The position numbers were made by a program, and so were the translations under genes. DNA of 34,668 nucleotides from assembly GCA_023400055.1 (NCBI GenBank), contig JAEXFN010000040.1, positions 1 to 34,668 of the forward strand. The letters run 5' to 3'. This DNA comes from Bacillota bacterium (GTDB lineage Bacteria > Bacillota > UBA4882 > UBA8346). The notes beneath the pieces are model-generated. The model worked only from the letters and a program-made list of their open reading frames with translations. It had not been told where the DNA came from and searched no databases. Below are positions 1 through 8,028 of the stretch, in pieces (within the stretch, counting starts at the first letter, position 1; every line of letters begins with the position of its first letter).

Positions 1-1
1 G

Positions 2-1048
2 GCCAAGTTTCGCTTTGAACTGCCCGGTTCAACCCATGGTTTTCGAGTTTCATGCGATCAGGTCATTGGTCTGGAAGCCGATTTGCGTCATTCTACCGAA
101 GCGGCTTACAGCGGCAGCGGAAGCTTGAAAGTAATTGCCAAACCGCTTTCCGGAGGGGATGAGTTACGCATCTACCATAAGACATATTATCGCCCGGCTG
201 ATTTCCACGATAGCCGTTATGATCCGAGCTTTTCCCCGCTTCTGTATCCGGGACAGCGTATCATGGCCAAGGTGATGACGCCCGAATATATCGGCTTGGA
301 AGTTCTGGCGTGCATCTATGTCAAGGATGGAAACAGCGGGAAATATCTGGAGGCGGAAACCAGGCCGTTGAATCCGGGTAAATGGGAAGAACTGCATTTT
401 GACCTTCCTTTTATGGAAGGAGCATGTATTGAAGAGGCAGGAATAAAACTGATCCCCAAAAGCAAAGCTCCTAACCTGCTGGTAGCCTATATTGATGATT
501 TCGATTTTTGCGGACAACCGGATTATACCATCGATTTCCGCCGAGAAAGGATTGAATCATGGAATAAACTGCACGAAGAGGTCAGTCAGTTTACCCGGCT
601 CAAGGGGATCTGGACCCTGGAAGATGGCGCTTTAAGTGGAAGCTGCGCTGATTTTGGCGAGGCTTATACCGGAGGATATGATTGGGAGGATTATACTTTC
701 CAGGCGACCATTATTCCGCAAATCGGCCAATACCATAATATCAACTTCAGGGTTCAGGGAGCCGTCAGGTCTTATGCGGTGGGACTGGCGCCCGGTGGGA
801 AGCTTGGATTATATAAAAATGAAAATGGCTACCGGCAGCTTTCGATAACCGATTTTCCCTGGGAGCCTGAGAAAGAATACATCATAAAAGTGGCGCTAAA
901 AGGGGCGAGGATCGAGGTGACCAGCTCAGGCCAGACCCTAGTGGATTATACCGACCATGAAAATCCGTATCTCAAGGGACAAATCGGCGCATCCATCCAA
1001 AAAGGCAGCCACTGTCATTATAAGGATTTTCAGATCGGCAGGATTTAA
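2..1048 (+). CDS. C-terminal part of a large protein with carbohydrate-binding-like domains (5' end outside window)
   Basis: The frame is open from the first bases of the window, so this is the 3' part of a longer gene; the TTG at 83 is only an internal codon. About 349 residues are visible. The first half resembles a beta-sandwich galactose-binding-like module (charged and aromatic strands ending in YIDDFDFCG). The last ~165 residues resemble a concanavalin-A/LamG or DUF1080-like module: a WTLEDGALSG turn, a YTGGYDWEDYTFQA strand and a final KDFQIGRI strand. From memory, such tails occur on ADP-ribosylglycohydrolase-family proteins of Paenibacillus-like bacteria, but the catalytic part lies outside the window, so that is not shown. 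It lies 42 bp before a sulfatase on the same strand and probably belongs to the same operon. Family assignment is tentative; that it is a real coding region is much surer. Confidence 0.7.
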   Translation, partial: AKFRFELPGSTHGFRVSCDQVIGLEADLRHSTEAAYSGSGSLKVIAKPLSGGDELRIYHKTYYRPADFHDSRYDPSFSPLLYPGQRIMAKVMTPEYIGLEVLACIYVKDGNSGKYLEAETRPLNPGKWEELHFDLPFMEGACIEEAGIKLIPKSKAPNLLVAYIDDFDFCGQPDYTIDFRRERIESWNKLHEEVSQFTRLKGIWTLEDGALSGSCADFGEAYTGGYDWEDYTFQATIIPQIGQYHNINFRVQGAVRSYAVGLAPGGKLGLYKNENGYRQLSITDFPWEPEKEYIIKVALKGARIEVTSSGQTLVDYTDHENPYLKGQIGASIQKGSHCHYKDFQIGRI

Positions 1049-1090
1049 GGATGGAATGGACGATCAGCGGATGGAAGGATGGTGTTTTGA

Positions 1091-2470
1091 ATGGCAAAAC
1101 CGAATCTGCTTTTTATCTTTGCGGACCAGCTTCGTTACGACGCTCTTGGCTGCTGCGGAAACACGATGGTGCGGACCCCGAATCTGGACCGCTTGGCTGA
1201 GCGGGGGATCGTGTTTGATCAGGCATTTTCCAGCTGTCCCATATGTTCTCCCTACCGGGGACAAATATTGACGGGCCTATATTCCCATCAAAACGGGGTC
1301 ATGGATAATGAATATAAAATGAAAACCGATATTACAACGCTGCCGCAGGCATTAAAGTCCGCCGGATATCGGACGGGCTATGTAGGGAAATGGCATCTCG
1401 GATACGGTCCATATCCGGCAGAAAAACGTTATGGCTTTGATTATATGGCCGCCTATAATTGCAATCACGATTATTATAATATATCCTACCATGAGAATGA
1501 GAACGGGCCCATAAAAATTGACGGCTGGGCGCCGGAGAAAGAAACCTCGCTGGCAATCGGGTTTATGGAGGAACAGGTCCGGAAAGATCGGGGGAACCCC
1601 TTTGCGCTGCTGCTTTCCTGGGGGCCGCCGCACCATCCCTATGAGAAGTATCCCGCGCAGTATAAGATCTATGATCCTTCCGAAGTAGATATCCGTCCTA
1701 ATGTGCCTAAAGAGATGGAGGATATCGCGCGGCGGGAAACGGCGGATTATTACGGGAATATTACCGCCCTCGATGCTCAAATGGGACGAATCATGAAAGT
1801 TCTTGACGACCTGGGATTGGCTGAAAACACCATCTTATGCTTTACTTCAGATCATGGCGATCATCTGCGAAGTCATGGGTATGCAAAATGCAATGACCCG
1901 TCGATAACTGATAATACCAAGCGCGCATCGAAAGCAACGCCCTTTGAGGAATCGATCCATATACCGTTGATGGTGAGCTGGCCGGCCAAAGTCAAGGGTC
2001 ATCGGCGGACAGACGTGCTGTTCAACAGCGTGGATGTAATGCCTACCTTGCTTGGGATGTGTGAGGTAAATATCCCGGATGAAGTCCAAGGGAGCGACTT
2101 ATCCCATGTCCTAATCGGCGGCGCGGGGAGCGTACCGGACTCGGTATACCTGCAGATTCTGGGCGAGGGATGGCCTCACCGCGGTAAATGGGTGGGATTC
2201 TGGCGGGGCGTCAGAACGGACCGCTGGTTATATGCCCGCTGGTATAAGAACGAGACGGGGCCATATTTGTTTGATGTCCGGAATGATCCTTACGAGCTGA
2301 ATAACTTATGGGACAATCCGGAGTATGCCGAAGTGCAGGAAACGCTGGAGGCGCGCTTGAAAAAATGGCTGGATGATACCCATGACCCGTTTGACACCGG
2401 AGCAAGAGACCCGAAAACGGGTATGCTGCTGCTGGGCCAAGAGTTCACCCATGAAAAGTGGTTAAAATAG
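1091..2470 (+). CDS. Sulfatase (formylglycine-dependent, alkaline phosphatase superfamily)
   Basis: 459-residue sulfatase that hydrolyses sulfate esters, most likely on sulfated glycans. The N-terminus carries the metal-binding FADQLRYDALG block (Asp12). The modification motif is C52-S-P-Y-R56 followed by T61-G62, matching the C-x-P-x-R core in which Cys becomes formylglycine. A second metal-site block, FTSDHGDHL, lies near residue 255, and the C-terminus has the usual FDVRNDPYELNNL strand. No signal peptide is visible, so a cytoplasmic location is likely. That would fit intracellular desulfation of imported oligosaccharides. The ATG at 1091 follows a purine-rich AAGGA. It is co-directional with the preceding and following genes. 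No sulfatase-maturing enzyme (anSME or FGE) is in the window, so maturation must be encoded elsewhere. Substrate cannot be read from the sequence. Confidence 0.95.
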   Translation: MAKPNLLFIFADQLRYDALGCCGNTMVRTPNLDRLAERGIVFDQAFSSCPICSPYRGQILTGLYSHQNGVMDNEYKMKTDITTLPQALKSAGYRTGYVGKWHLGYGPYPAEKRYGFDYMAAYNCNHDYYNISYHENENGPIKIDGWAPEKETSLAIGFMEEQVRKDRGNPFALLLSWGPPHHPYEKYPAQYKIYDPSEVDIRPNVPKEMEDIARRETADYYGNITALDAQMGRIMKVLDDLGLAENTILCFTSDHGDHLRSHGYAKCNDPSITDNTKRASKATPFEESIHIPLMVSWPAKVKGHRRTDVLFNSVDVMPTLLGMCEVNIPDEVQGSDLSHVLIGGAGSVPDSVYLQILGEGWPHRGKWVGFWRGVRTDRWLYARWYKNETGPYLFDVRNDPYELNNLWDNPEYAEVQETLEARLKKWLDDTHDPFDTGARDPKTGMLLLGQEFTHEKWLK

Positions 2471-2490
2471 GGCCGGTTCTTTATTTGCGA

Positions 2491-2513
2491 CGCAGAGTCG
2501 CATACTCTGTGCG
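2491..2513 (+). other. Short intercistronic hairpin between the two sulfatase genes
   Basis: CGCAGAGT (2491-2498) can pair with ACTCTG-TG-CG (2504-2513) with one bulge around a 5-nt loop. There is no T-run, so it is not a terminator. It may stabilise or process the sulfatase mRNA. The rest of the 160-bp gap holds only the GGAGG of the next gene. Confidence 0.35.
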
Positions 2514-2630
2514 AGAACATCCAATCGACAGTCGGAACAGGGGAATTTGCTCCAAAAGGATGGCGAACATGAAAAAAGACCGGGATCATGAATAAAGATA
2601 TCTCAGCTTGCTGATGATTGGAGGATATTG

Positions 2631-4109
2631 ATGAAGGCGATCATGGTAATGTTTGATTCATTGAACCGTCACATGCTGGCGCCCTACGGCTGCGATTGGA
2701 TTCACACCCCCAACTTTCAAAGGCTGGCTGAAAAATCGGCCTGTTTTGATGATAGTTATGTGGGCAGCATGCCTTGTATGCCCGCCAGGCGGGAGATCCA
2801 TACCGGGAGATACAATTTCCTGCACCGGAGTTGGAGCCCACTGGAGCCGTTCGATGATTCCATGCCCGAGATCTTGAAAAATAACGGCATCTATACCCAC
2901 CTCGTCAGCGATCATTATCACTACTGGGAGGATGGCGGCTCTACTTACCACACCAGGTACAATACCTGGGAGATCGCCCGGGGGCAGGAAGGGGACCCCT
3001 GGAAAGGGGAGGTCAAGGATCCTGAAATTCCGGAACACCTTGGGGGGCGCAGCAATGTTCTCTGGCGCCAGGATTGGGTCAATCGTAAATATATGCGGAC
3101 CGAGGAGACCCATCCCCAGACCGTGACCTTCCATATGGGCCTGGATTTTATGAAGGCCAATCAGGATCAAGACAATTGGTTCCTGCAGATCGAAGAGTTC
3201 GATCCCCATGAGCCCTTCTTCACTCATGAAAAGTACCAAAAGCTCTACCCGCACAATTTCAATGGACCGCATTTCGACTGGCCGGACTATAAGCCGGTCG
3301 ATGAAACCGAGGCGCAAATAGAACATATGCGCTATGAATACGCCGCCCTGGTCAGCATGTGCGACGCCAATCTGGGCAAAATCCTGGACGCCATGGATGA
3401 ATATAACCTGTGGGACGACACCATGCTGATCGTCAACACCGATCACGGCTTCCTGCTGGGCGAACATGACTGGTGGGCCAAATGCGTACAACCGTTCTAC
3501 AATGAGATCGCCCATACGCCGCTTTTCATCTGGGATCCCCGTTGCGGGATAAAGGGAGCAAGACGGCAAAGCCTCGTCCAGACCATGGACCTTGCTCCGA
3601 CGCTGCTGGAATTCTTCGGAGTAACCGTTCCCCAGGACATGCAGGGCAAGTCGCTCAGGGAGACCCTGGCATCGGATACGCCGGTCCGCGAAGCGGCGCT
3701 TTATGGGATTCACGGCGGCCATGTCAATTGCACCGACGGTCGTTATGTATATATGCGGGCTCCGGTTGCCGAGGATAACCAGCCCTTGTACAATTATACG
3801 TTGATGCCGACCCATATGCGGAACCGTTTCAGCGTCGAAGAGTTGCGAAGCGCCGCGCTTTGCGGACCGTTTTCTTTCACGAAGGGCTGCCAAGTGCTGA
3901 AAATCAGGTCGTTTGGCATACCGGAACTGAATTTCAATCCGCATCAATTTGGGACCCTTTTGTTTGATCTGGCGAACGATCCGTTCCAGGAACATCCGTT
4001 AAACGATCCGGAAGTGGAAACAAAGATGATCGCCCATCTTCTAAAACTGCTGAAGGAAAGTGACGCGCCCCCGGAGCAGTATGAACGACTCGGACTGTCC
4101 GCTTATTAG
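2631..4109 (+). CDS. Second sulfatase (formylglycine-dependent)
   Basis: 492-residue sulfatase, divergent from the upstream one. The ATG at 2631 is preferred over the in-frame TTG at 2628 because GGAGG at 2620-2624 then has 6-nt spacing. The metal-binding start is MVMFDSLNRHML (Asp9). The modification motif is C49-M-P-A-R53 with T58-G59, the canonical CxPxR form. NTDHGFLLGEHDWWAK near residue 270 supplies the second Asp-His metal block and the downstream Lys. An LVSDHYHYWEDGG stretch near residue 85 is like that in sulfatases annotated as arylsulfatase A or heparan-sulfatase-like. No signal peptide is seen. Two paralogous sulfatases in tandem suggest sequential removal of differently placed sulfates from one glycan; this is inference. 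The operon ends in the terminator at 4261. Confidence 0.95.
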   Translation: MKAIMVMFDSLNRHMLAPYGCDWIHTPNFQRLAEKSACFDDSYVGSMPCMPARREIHTGRYNFLHRSWSPLEPFDDSMPEILKNNGIYTHLVSDHYHYWEDGGSTYHTRYNTWEIARGQEGDPWKGEVKDPEIPEHLGGRSNVLWRQDWVNRKYMRTEETHPQTVTFHMGLDFMKANQDQDNWFLQIEEFDPHEPFFTHEKYQKLYPHNFNGPHFDWPDYKPVDETEAQIEHMRYEYAALVSMCDANLGKILDAMDEYNLWDDTMLIVNTDHGFLLGEHDWWAKCVQPFYNEIAHTPLFIWDPRCGIKGARRQSLVQTMDLAPTLLEFFGVTVPQDMQGKSLRETLASDTPVREAALYGIHGGHVNCTDGRYVYMRAPVAEDNQPLYNYTLMPTHMRNRFSVEELRSAALCGPFSFTKGCQVLKIRSFGIPELNFNPHQFGTLLFDLANDPFQEHPLNDPEVETKMIAHLLKLLKESDAPPEQYERLGLSAY

Positions 4110-4260
4110 ATATTCTGGTCGCGCGTGATTGCGGCCGGCCTCGTTAATCGGCGGAAGCGACGTGCCGCGGCCGTGCCGGAAAACTGTATCATTCATAATC
4201 GGTTTTGATTGGCGGCATGCGTTGCAATGTTTGGTTAATCCGCCAGCTTGCTCTGGAAGG

Positions 4261-4283
4261 AGACGGGACACCCCGTCTTTTTT
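4261..4283 (+). terminator. Rho-independent terminator of the sulfatase operon
   Basis: Perfect 7-bp stem AGACGGG (4261-4267) / CCCGTCT (4272-4278), a four-base ACAC loop and a run of six T. It lies 150 bp after the second sulfatase stop and cleanly separates this operon from the repeat array and sugar operon. Confidence 0.9.
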
Positions 4284-4503
4284 ATTTGGGCAGGCCGGTG
4301 TCAGGGATGTCTTTCGGTCTTTCTCCTCCAAACACTGAGACAGTTTCTCCGAAGCTTCGGGCAGCTCGGACATGAGCCGGTCCGGCAGGGATAGGACCTG
4401 AATGAGCAGGGACGGGGATTGGTCCGGTTGCCCCGGGCCTTATTTCAGTCTCCCCAAGCCTTGAGGAAGCAGGGATGGTCTTTGGGGAAACAGGAATGGG
4501 ACG

Positions 4504-4671
4504 ATCCTCTGAAAGGATCAACGGATCCCTAACAAGGACGAGACCATCCCTGACACGGATGGCGGCATCCCTTACACGGACGGCAGGATCCGTTGAACGG
4601 ATCGGGCCATCCCTAACAAGGACAGCGGCCGTCCTAACACGGACGAAGACCATCCCTTAAGGACCAAAGGC
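4504..4671. repeat. Degenerate 21-nt tandem repeat array
   Basis: Eight consecutive units with a strict 21-nt period start at 4504, 4525, 4546, 4567, 4588, 4609, 4630 and 4651. The consensus is roughly ATCCCTAACACGGACGGCGGC. Each unit contains a small inverted repeat (TCC...GGA), so the array reads similarly on both strands. Because the period is a multiple of three, both strands stay open: plus gives a heptad like xxxSLTR, minus gives xxxLVRD. Fainter, partly inverted copies extend upstream to about 4380. A perfect 12-bp inverted repeat, AGGGATGGTCTT (4471-4482) and AAGACCATCCCT (4646-4657), brackets the array. There is no convincing ribosome binding site for either frame, so I call this a repeat and not a gene. 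Confidence 0.85.
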
Positions 4672-4850
4672 CATACCTGACATCACTGCCCTCGCTCGAA
4701 CCGGACGAAGCGGCGGGGTGGCCGGACGAAGGCGCGCGCCGGCTGCCCGGCCGATCGTGCCGGCCGATCAAGTTAAAAAAATTACTCATTGAGCTGAAAA
4801 AAATCGCTCTACGGCTGGCGGTCCGGCTCGGTCCAGCCATAAAAAATGCT

Positions 4851-4955
4851 GTAACCGGTAAACTTTGTTTCTTAAAAAATGATGAACAACAGTGTACAAT
4901 TTGTAACAGCAAGGTGAACGCGGGGATCGCGGCAAACAGTAACCCCGGTTACTGT
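4851..4955 (+). promoter_or_regulatory. Candidate promoter/operator region of the sugar-uptake operon
   Basis: A perfect 9-bp dyad ACAGTAACC-CC-GGTTACTGT lies at 4936-4955, 36 bp before the start of the binding-protein gene. A related site, GTAACCGGTAAAC, lies upstream at 4851-4863, sharing the GTAACC half. A TACAAT hexamer at 4895-4900 between them could be a -10 box, although no good -35 is seen at the proper distance. Two similar operator-like sites around a promoter suggest a repressor such as a LacI-type protein; no such gene is in the window. Outside the repeats and these sites I see no gene in 4284-4991. Confidence 0.45.
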
Positions 4956-4991
4956 CGGCATAAAACTGGAAATGAAAAGGGAGGCAAAGCG

Positions 4992-6230
4992 ATGAAGAAG
5001 GTTTTACCGATACTGCTGGCCGCAATCATGATTGCGGCGGCCGTGGCGTGCAACGCCGCGGAAAAAGAAGTCACGCTGATGGTCATCAACGCTTTTACCA
5101 AGACGCCGGACGCGCCGTTGTACAAGGCGGCGGAGAAGTTCCGCCGCGAGACCGGGATCCGGGTCCATATCGAACCGGTGCCGGCCACCAACATCAAGGA
5201 TAAGTTCGTCACCTCGGCGCTGGCGGGCGGCGGCCCGGACATCGTGTCGCTGGACAATGCCGGCTGGGTGCCGGACGCGGCGGCGATGGGGCTCCTGGCC
5301 AACCTGGACCGGAAGTTCAAGCCGCTGCGCAACCAGTTCCTGGACGGTTCGGTGGCGACCGGTTTGTTCAAGGGCAGTTATTATTCGGTGCCGTGGTACA
5401 CCAACAACACCGCGCTGATTTACAACAAGAAGCTGTTCCAGAAGGCCGGCATCAGTCAGCCCCCCGCCACCTGGAACGAGCTGGCGGAGGCGGTCCGCAA
5501 GCTAAAAGCCATCGGCAAATACGGCATCAGCATGCCCCTGGACAGCCTGGGCGGCTACGTCATCTGCAACTTTTTCTTTCAGAACGGCAACCCGATCATC
5601 GACACCAGAGGCGCCAAGCCGAAAGTGGTGCTCAATAATAAATCCGGCCAGGAAGCGTTCAAGTTCGTGAGCGAATTGCACACCAAGTACAAGGCGATCC
5701 CCGAGAGTTGCAAGGCGGCGCTGTCCTGGGATCAGACCTTCGCTCCCTTCATCCAGGAGGACGCGGGAATGCTCCTCTCGGGCGACTGGGCGATCGGCGC
5801 TATCCAGGCCGGCAACCCCAATCTGGAATACGGCATCGCCCCCTTGCCCAAAGGGCGGTTGAACGCCACGACACTGGGCGGCTATGTGCTGGCCGTCAAC
5901 AAGAACACCAAGGACTTCGAGGCCAGTTGGAAGTTCCTCCGTTGGCTGACGGCCAAGGAACAGAACAATGTGTTGCTGGATTATTTCCGGATCGGCGCCC
6001 GCAAAGACATCGACAAGACGGCGCTGCTCAAGCAGGTTCCCTACTTCGAAGTATTCATCGATCAGGGCAAGTACGGCAAGGCCCGGCCGGTCATCCAGCG
6101 CTGGGAGGATATGCAGAAAGCGATCGGCGACGCCTTTACCGCCGTCTTCATCGGCGGCGCCGATTACAAAGAGGCCCTCAAAAAATGCGAGCAGAACCTG
6201 AACGAGATCATCGCATCGTCCAATCGTTAA
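4992..6230 (+). CDS. ABC sugar transporter, extracellular binding lipoprotein
   Basis: 412-residue family-1 (MalE-like) solute-binding protein. ATG 4992 is chosen because GGGAGG at 4979-4984 sits 7 nt upstream; an earlier in-frame codon at 4914 would add an implausible leader. The signal peptide is MKK, a hydrophobic core, then AAAVAC with Cys20, consistent with a lipid-anchored protein outside the membrane. Mature features include the GGPDIVSLDNAGW block, the VPWYTNNTALIYNKKLF hinge strand, the LSGDWAIGAIQ segment and the LGGYVLAVNKNTKDFEASWKF helix, all typical of oligosaccharide-binding proteins. It is followed by two permease genes and two glycosidase-type enzymes, so the ligand is probably an alpha-linked di- or oligosaccharide. 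No ATPase is encoded nearby; a shared MsmX-type ATPase elsewhere is expected. Confidence 0.93.
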   Translation: MKKVLPILLAAIMIAAAVACNAAEKEVTLMVINAFTKTPDAPLYKAAEKFRRETGIRVHIEPVPATNIKDKFVTSALAGGGPDIVSLDNAGWVPDAAAMGLLANLDRKFKPLRNQFLDGSVATGLFKGSYYSVPWYTNNTALIYNKKLFQKAGISQPPATWNELAEAVRKLKAIGKYGISMPLDSLGGYVICNFFFQNGNPIIDTRGAKPKVVLNNKSGQEAFKFVSELHTKYKAIPESCKAALSWDQTFAPFIQEDAGMLLSGDWAIGAIQAGNPNLEYGIAPLPKGRLNATTLGGYVLAVNKNTKDFEASWKFLRWLTAKEQNNVLLDYFRIGARKDIDKTALLKQVPYFEVFIDQGKYGKARPVIQRWEDMQKAIGDAFTAVFIGGADYKEALKKCEQNLNEIIASSNR

Positions 6231-6241
6231 ATGCGATCGGC

Positions 6242-6265
6242 GAGGGAGGGCGCAAGCCCTCCCTC
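6242..6265 (+). other. Strong intercistronic stem-loop after the binding-protein gene
   Basis: Perfect 10-bp stem GAGGGAGGGC (6242-6251) / GCCCTCCCTC (6256-6265) closed by a GCAA tetraloop of the GNRA class, without a T-run. It sits between the binding-protein stop and the permease ribosome binding site. Such hairpins protect the 3' end of binding-protein mRNA and give it higher yield than the permeases, as known for malE-malF. The role here is inferred. Confidence 0.8.
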
Positions 6266-6287
6266 TTGCGCAACGGAGGAGTTTTCA

Positions 6288-7187
6288 TTGTTTAATTTGT
6301 CAAAGACGGTCGCGCGGAACGACTGGAAAGGCTATCTGTTGATCGCCCCGGCGGTGCTGGGAATGCTGGCGGTGGCCTTGTATCCGTTACTGAACGGCAT
6401 CTCGCTGAGTTTTCTCCATTACAACCTCTTGAACATGAGCGGCGCGTCGTTCGGCAAATTCAGCGGGCTCGGGAATTACCGGGCCATCTTCGGCGACGAG
6501 GTGTTCCGGAAAGCGCTCGGCAACACGCTGGTCTGGACGGTCAGCAACCTGGGGCTGCAATTGGGGATCGGCATCCTCACCGCGCTGGTCCTGAATAAAA
6601 AGCTGTTTTTCCGGCCGTTTTTCCGCCTGATGATCCTCATCCCCTGGGTGATGCCCTCGGTGGTGGCCGCTTTGACCTGGCGCTTCCTGTATGACGCCAA
6701 GATCGGCATCGTCAACCTGTTCCTGGTGAAGACCGGCCTGATCCCGCAGGCCCAGGCCTGGCTGGGCAATATCGGCACGGCGCTGCCCGCGGTGATCCTG
6801 GAGAGCGTCTGGAAAGGGATGCCGTTCTGCATGATCATGGTCCTGGCCGCGCTGCAGGGGATTCCCGAGGAACTCTACGAGGCGGCGCGGATCGACGGCG
6901 CCGGCAAGCTGCAGGTCTTCCGGAGCATCACCTTGCCGATGGTCCGCAGCACCATCGCCATCACCAGCATCCTGACGACCATCTGGACCATCAACAATTT
7001 CAACGCGATCTGGCTGATGACCCAGGGCGGCCCGCTCAATGCGACGGAGATCCTGTTCACCTACGCCTACCGTAAAGCCTTCATGCACTATGATTTCGGC
7101 CTTTCGTCGGCCATCTCGACGATCATCTTCGCGCTGATCGCCGGATTAACCGCTGTCTATGTCAAAATGGCCAAGGAAGAGGGATGA
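6288..7187 (+). CDS. ABC sugar transporter permease, MalF/UgpA type
   Basis: 299-residue inner-membrane permease. TTG 6288 is chosen because GGAGGAG at 6275-6281 gives 6-nt spacing. An in-frame ATG at 6231 directly abuts the previous stop and would translate the hairpin, so it is rejected. About six membrane helices are visible, starting with YLLIAPAVLGMLAVALYPLL. The cytoplasmic EAA loop that contacts the ATPase is EELYEAARIDGAGKLQVF near residues 200-220, with the conserved G. It forms a heterodimer with the next gene product. The gene ends 3 bp before the next start, indicating tight coupling. Substrate is not readable from the permease. Confidence 0.95.
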   Translation: MFNLSKTVARNDWKGYLLIAPAVLGMLAVALYPLLNGISLSFLHYNLLNMSGASFGKFSGLGNYRAIFGDEVFRKALGNTLVWTVSNLGLQLGIGILTALVLNKKLFFRPFFRLMILIPWVMPSVVAALTWRFLYDAKIGIVNLFLVKTGLIPQAQAWLGNIGTALPAVILESVWKGMPFCMIMVLAALQGIPEELYEAARIDGAGKLQVFRSITLPMVRSTIAITSILTTIWTINNFNAIWLMTQGGPLNATEILFTYAYRKAFMHYDFGLSSAISTIIFALIAGLTAVYVKMAKEEG

Positions 7188-7190
7188 CCC

Positions 7191-8024
7191 ATGGAACGAG
7201 AGCAGAGTCGTTTGCGAATTTTCGGCAATTATTGTTATATCATCCTGATGACCGCCCTCGCGGTGGTGCCGTTTCTATGGGTGGTCCTGACCTCGTTGAA
7301 GCCGGAGGCCGAGATCTTCGACCCGGGCCGCTTCTGGCCGTCGCTGTTCTATGGCAAGCATTATTATGAGGTCTGGTTCAACGCCGATTTTTTCCGTTAC
7401 TTTTTAAACAGCGCCATTGTCGCGTTGACGTCGACCTTTATCTGCCTGCTCTTTTCGGTGATGGCGGCCTATGGCTTCACCCGCTTTACGATCCGGGGCG
7501 GCAACCAGATCCTGCTGGCGGTGCTGTTCACCCAGATGTTCCCCGCCGTCCTGCTGGTGTTGCCCTATTACATCCTGATGAAACGGCTGAATCTCAACAA
7601 TACCCTGGCGGGCCTGGTCATCGTCTATACCTCCTTTGTCCTGCCGTTTTGCATCTGGAATATCAAGAACTTCTTCGCGGCGCTGCCGTGGGAGCTGGAG
7701 GAGGCGGCCTTTGTGGACGGTTGCAACCGGTTCCAGGCCATCGTCAAGGCGATTCTGCCCATTGCCAAGCCGGGGATCGCCGCCACGGCCATCCTCGCCT
7801 TCATCCGCTCCTGGGATGAATTCATGTACGCCAATACTTTCATCAACACCAAGGAATTGCGAACGGTTCAGCTGGGCCTGCAGTCTTTCATCGGAGAGTA
7901 CACCACCGAGTGGGGCAAATTGATGGCCGGAGCGGTCATCAGTTGCGTACCGGTGATGCTGTTCTTCGGATTTATCCAGCAGAATCTGGTGCAGGGCCTG
8001 GCGGCCGGTTCGGTGAAGGGTTGA
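7191..8024 (+). CDS. ABC sugar transporter permease, MalG/UgpE type
   Basis: 277-residue inner-membrane permease, partner of the preceding one. The ATG at 7191 lies 3 bp after the upstream stop with an AGGAAGAGGG purine tract inside the end of that gene. Helices start at YCYIILMTALAVVPFLWVVL. The FTRFTIRGGNQ segment and the EAA loop WELEEAAFVDGCNRFQAI near residues 165-185 are typical MalG-type features. The C-terminal part ends with FFGFIQQNLVQGLAAGSVKG, a hallmark of this subfamily. Located fourth from the regulator pair, within an operon encoding a binding protein and two carbohydrate-active enzymes. Confidence 0.95.
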   Translation: MEREQSRLRIFGNYCYIILMTALAVVPFLWVVLTSLKPEAEIFDPGRFWPSLFYGKHYYEVWFNADFFRYFLNSAIVALTSTFICLLFSVMAAYGFTRFTIRGGNQILLAVLFTQMFPAVLLVLPYYILMKRLNLNNTLAGLVIVYTSFVLPFCIWNIKNFFAALPWELEEAAFVDGCNRFQAIVKAILPIAKPGIAATAILAFIRSWDEFMYANTFINTKELRTVQLGLQSFIGEYTTEWGKLMAGAVISCVPVMLFFGFIQQNLVQGLAAGSVKG

Positions 8025-8028
8025 GCCG

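Noticed and set aside
2658..3995. Long minus-strand open frame (445 codons) opposite the second sulfatase gene
   Set aside because: It is antisense to a clear sulfatase, has no recognisable domain, and its composition mirrors the sense codons. The same holds for 8053-9399, 10114-11448, 6387-7088, 7404-8123 and 27978-28766.
4282..4660. Heptad-repeat open frames on both strands across the 21-nt array
   Set aside because: Neither has a ribosome binding site at its start. Both frames are a by-product of a 21-nt period with internal symmetry. Kept as a repeat, not as genes.
4504..4671. CRISPR-like array
   Set aside because: Units are contiguous with no unique spacers, too short and too diverged; no cas genes are present.
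6231..6287. ATG 6231 as start of the first sugar permease
   Set aside because: It would encode a non-conserved leader across the GCAA-loop hairpin and lacks a ribosome binding site, while TTG 6288 has GGAGGAG at 6-nt spacing.
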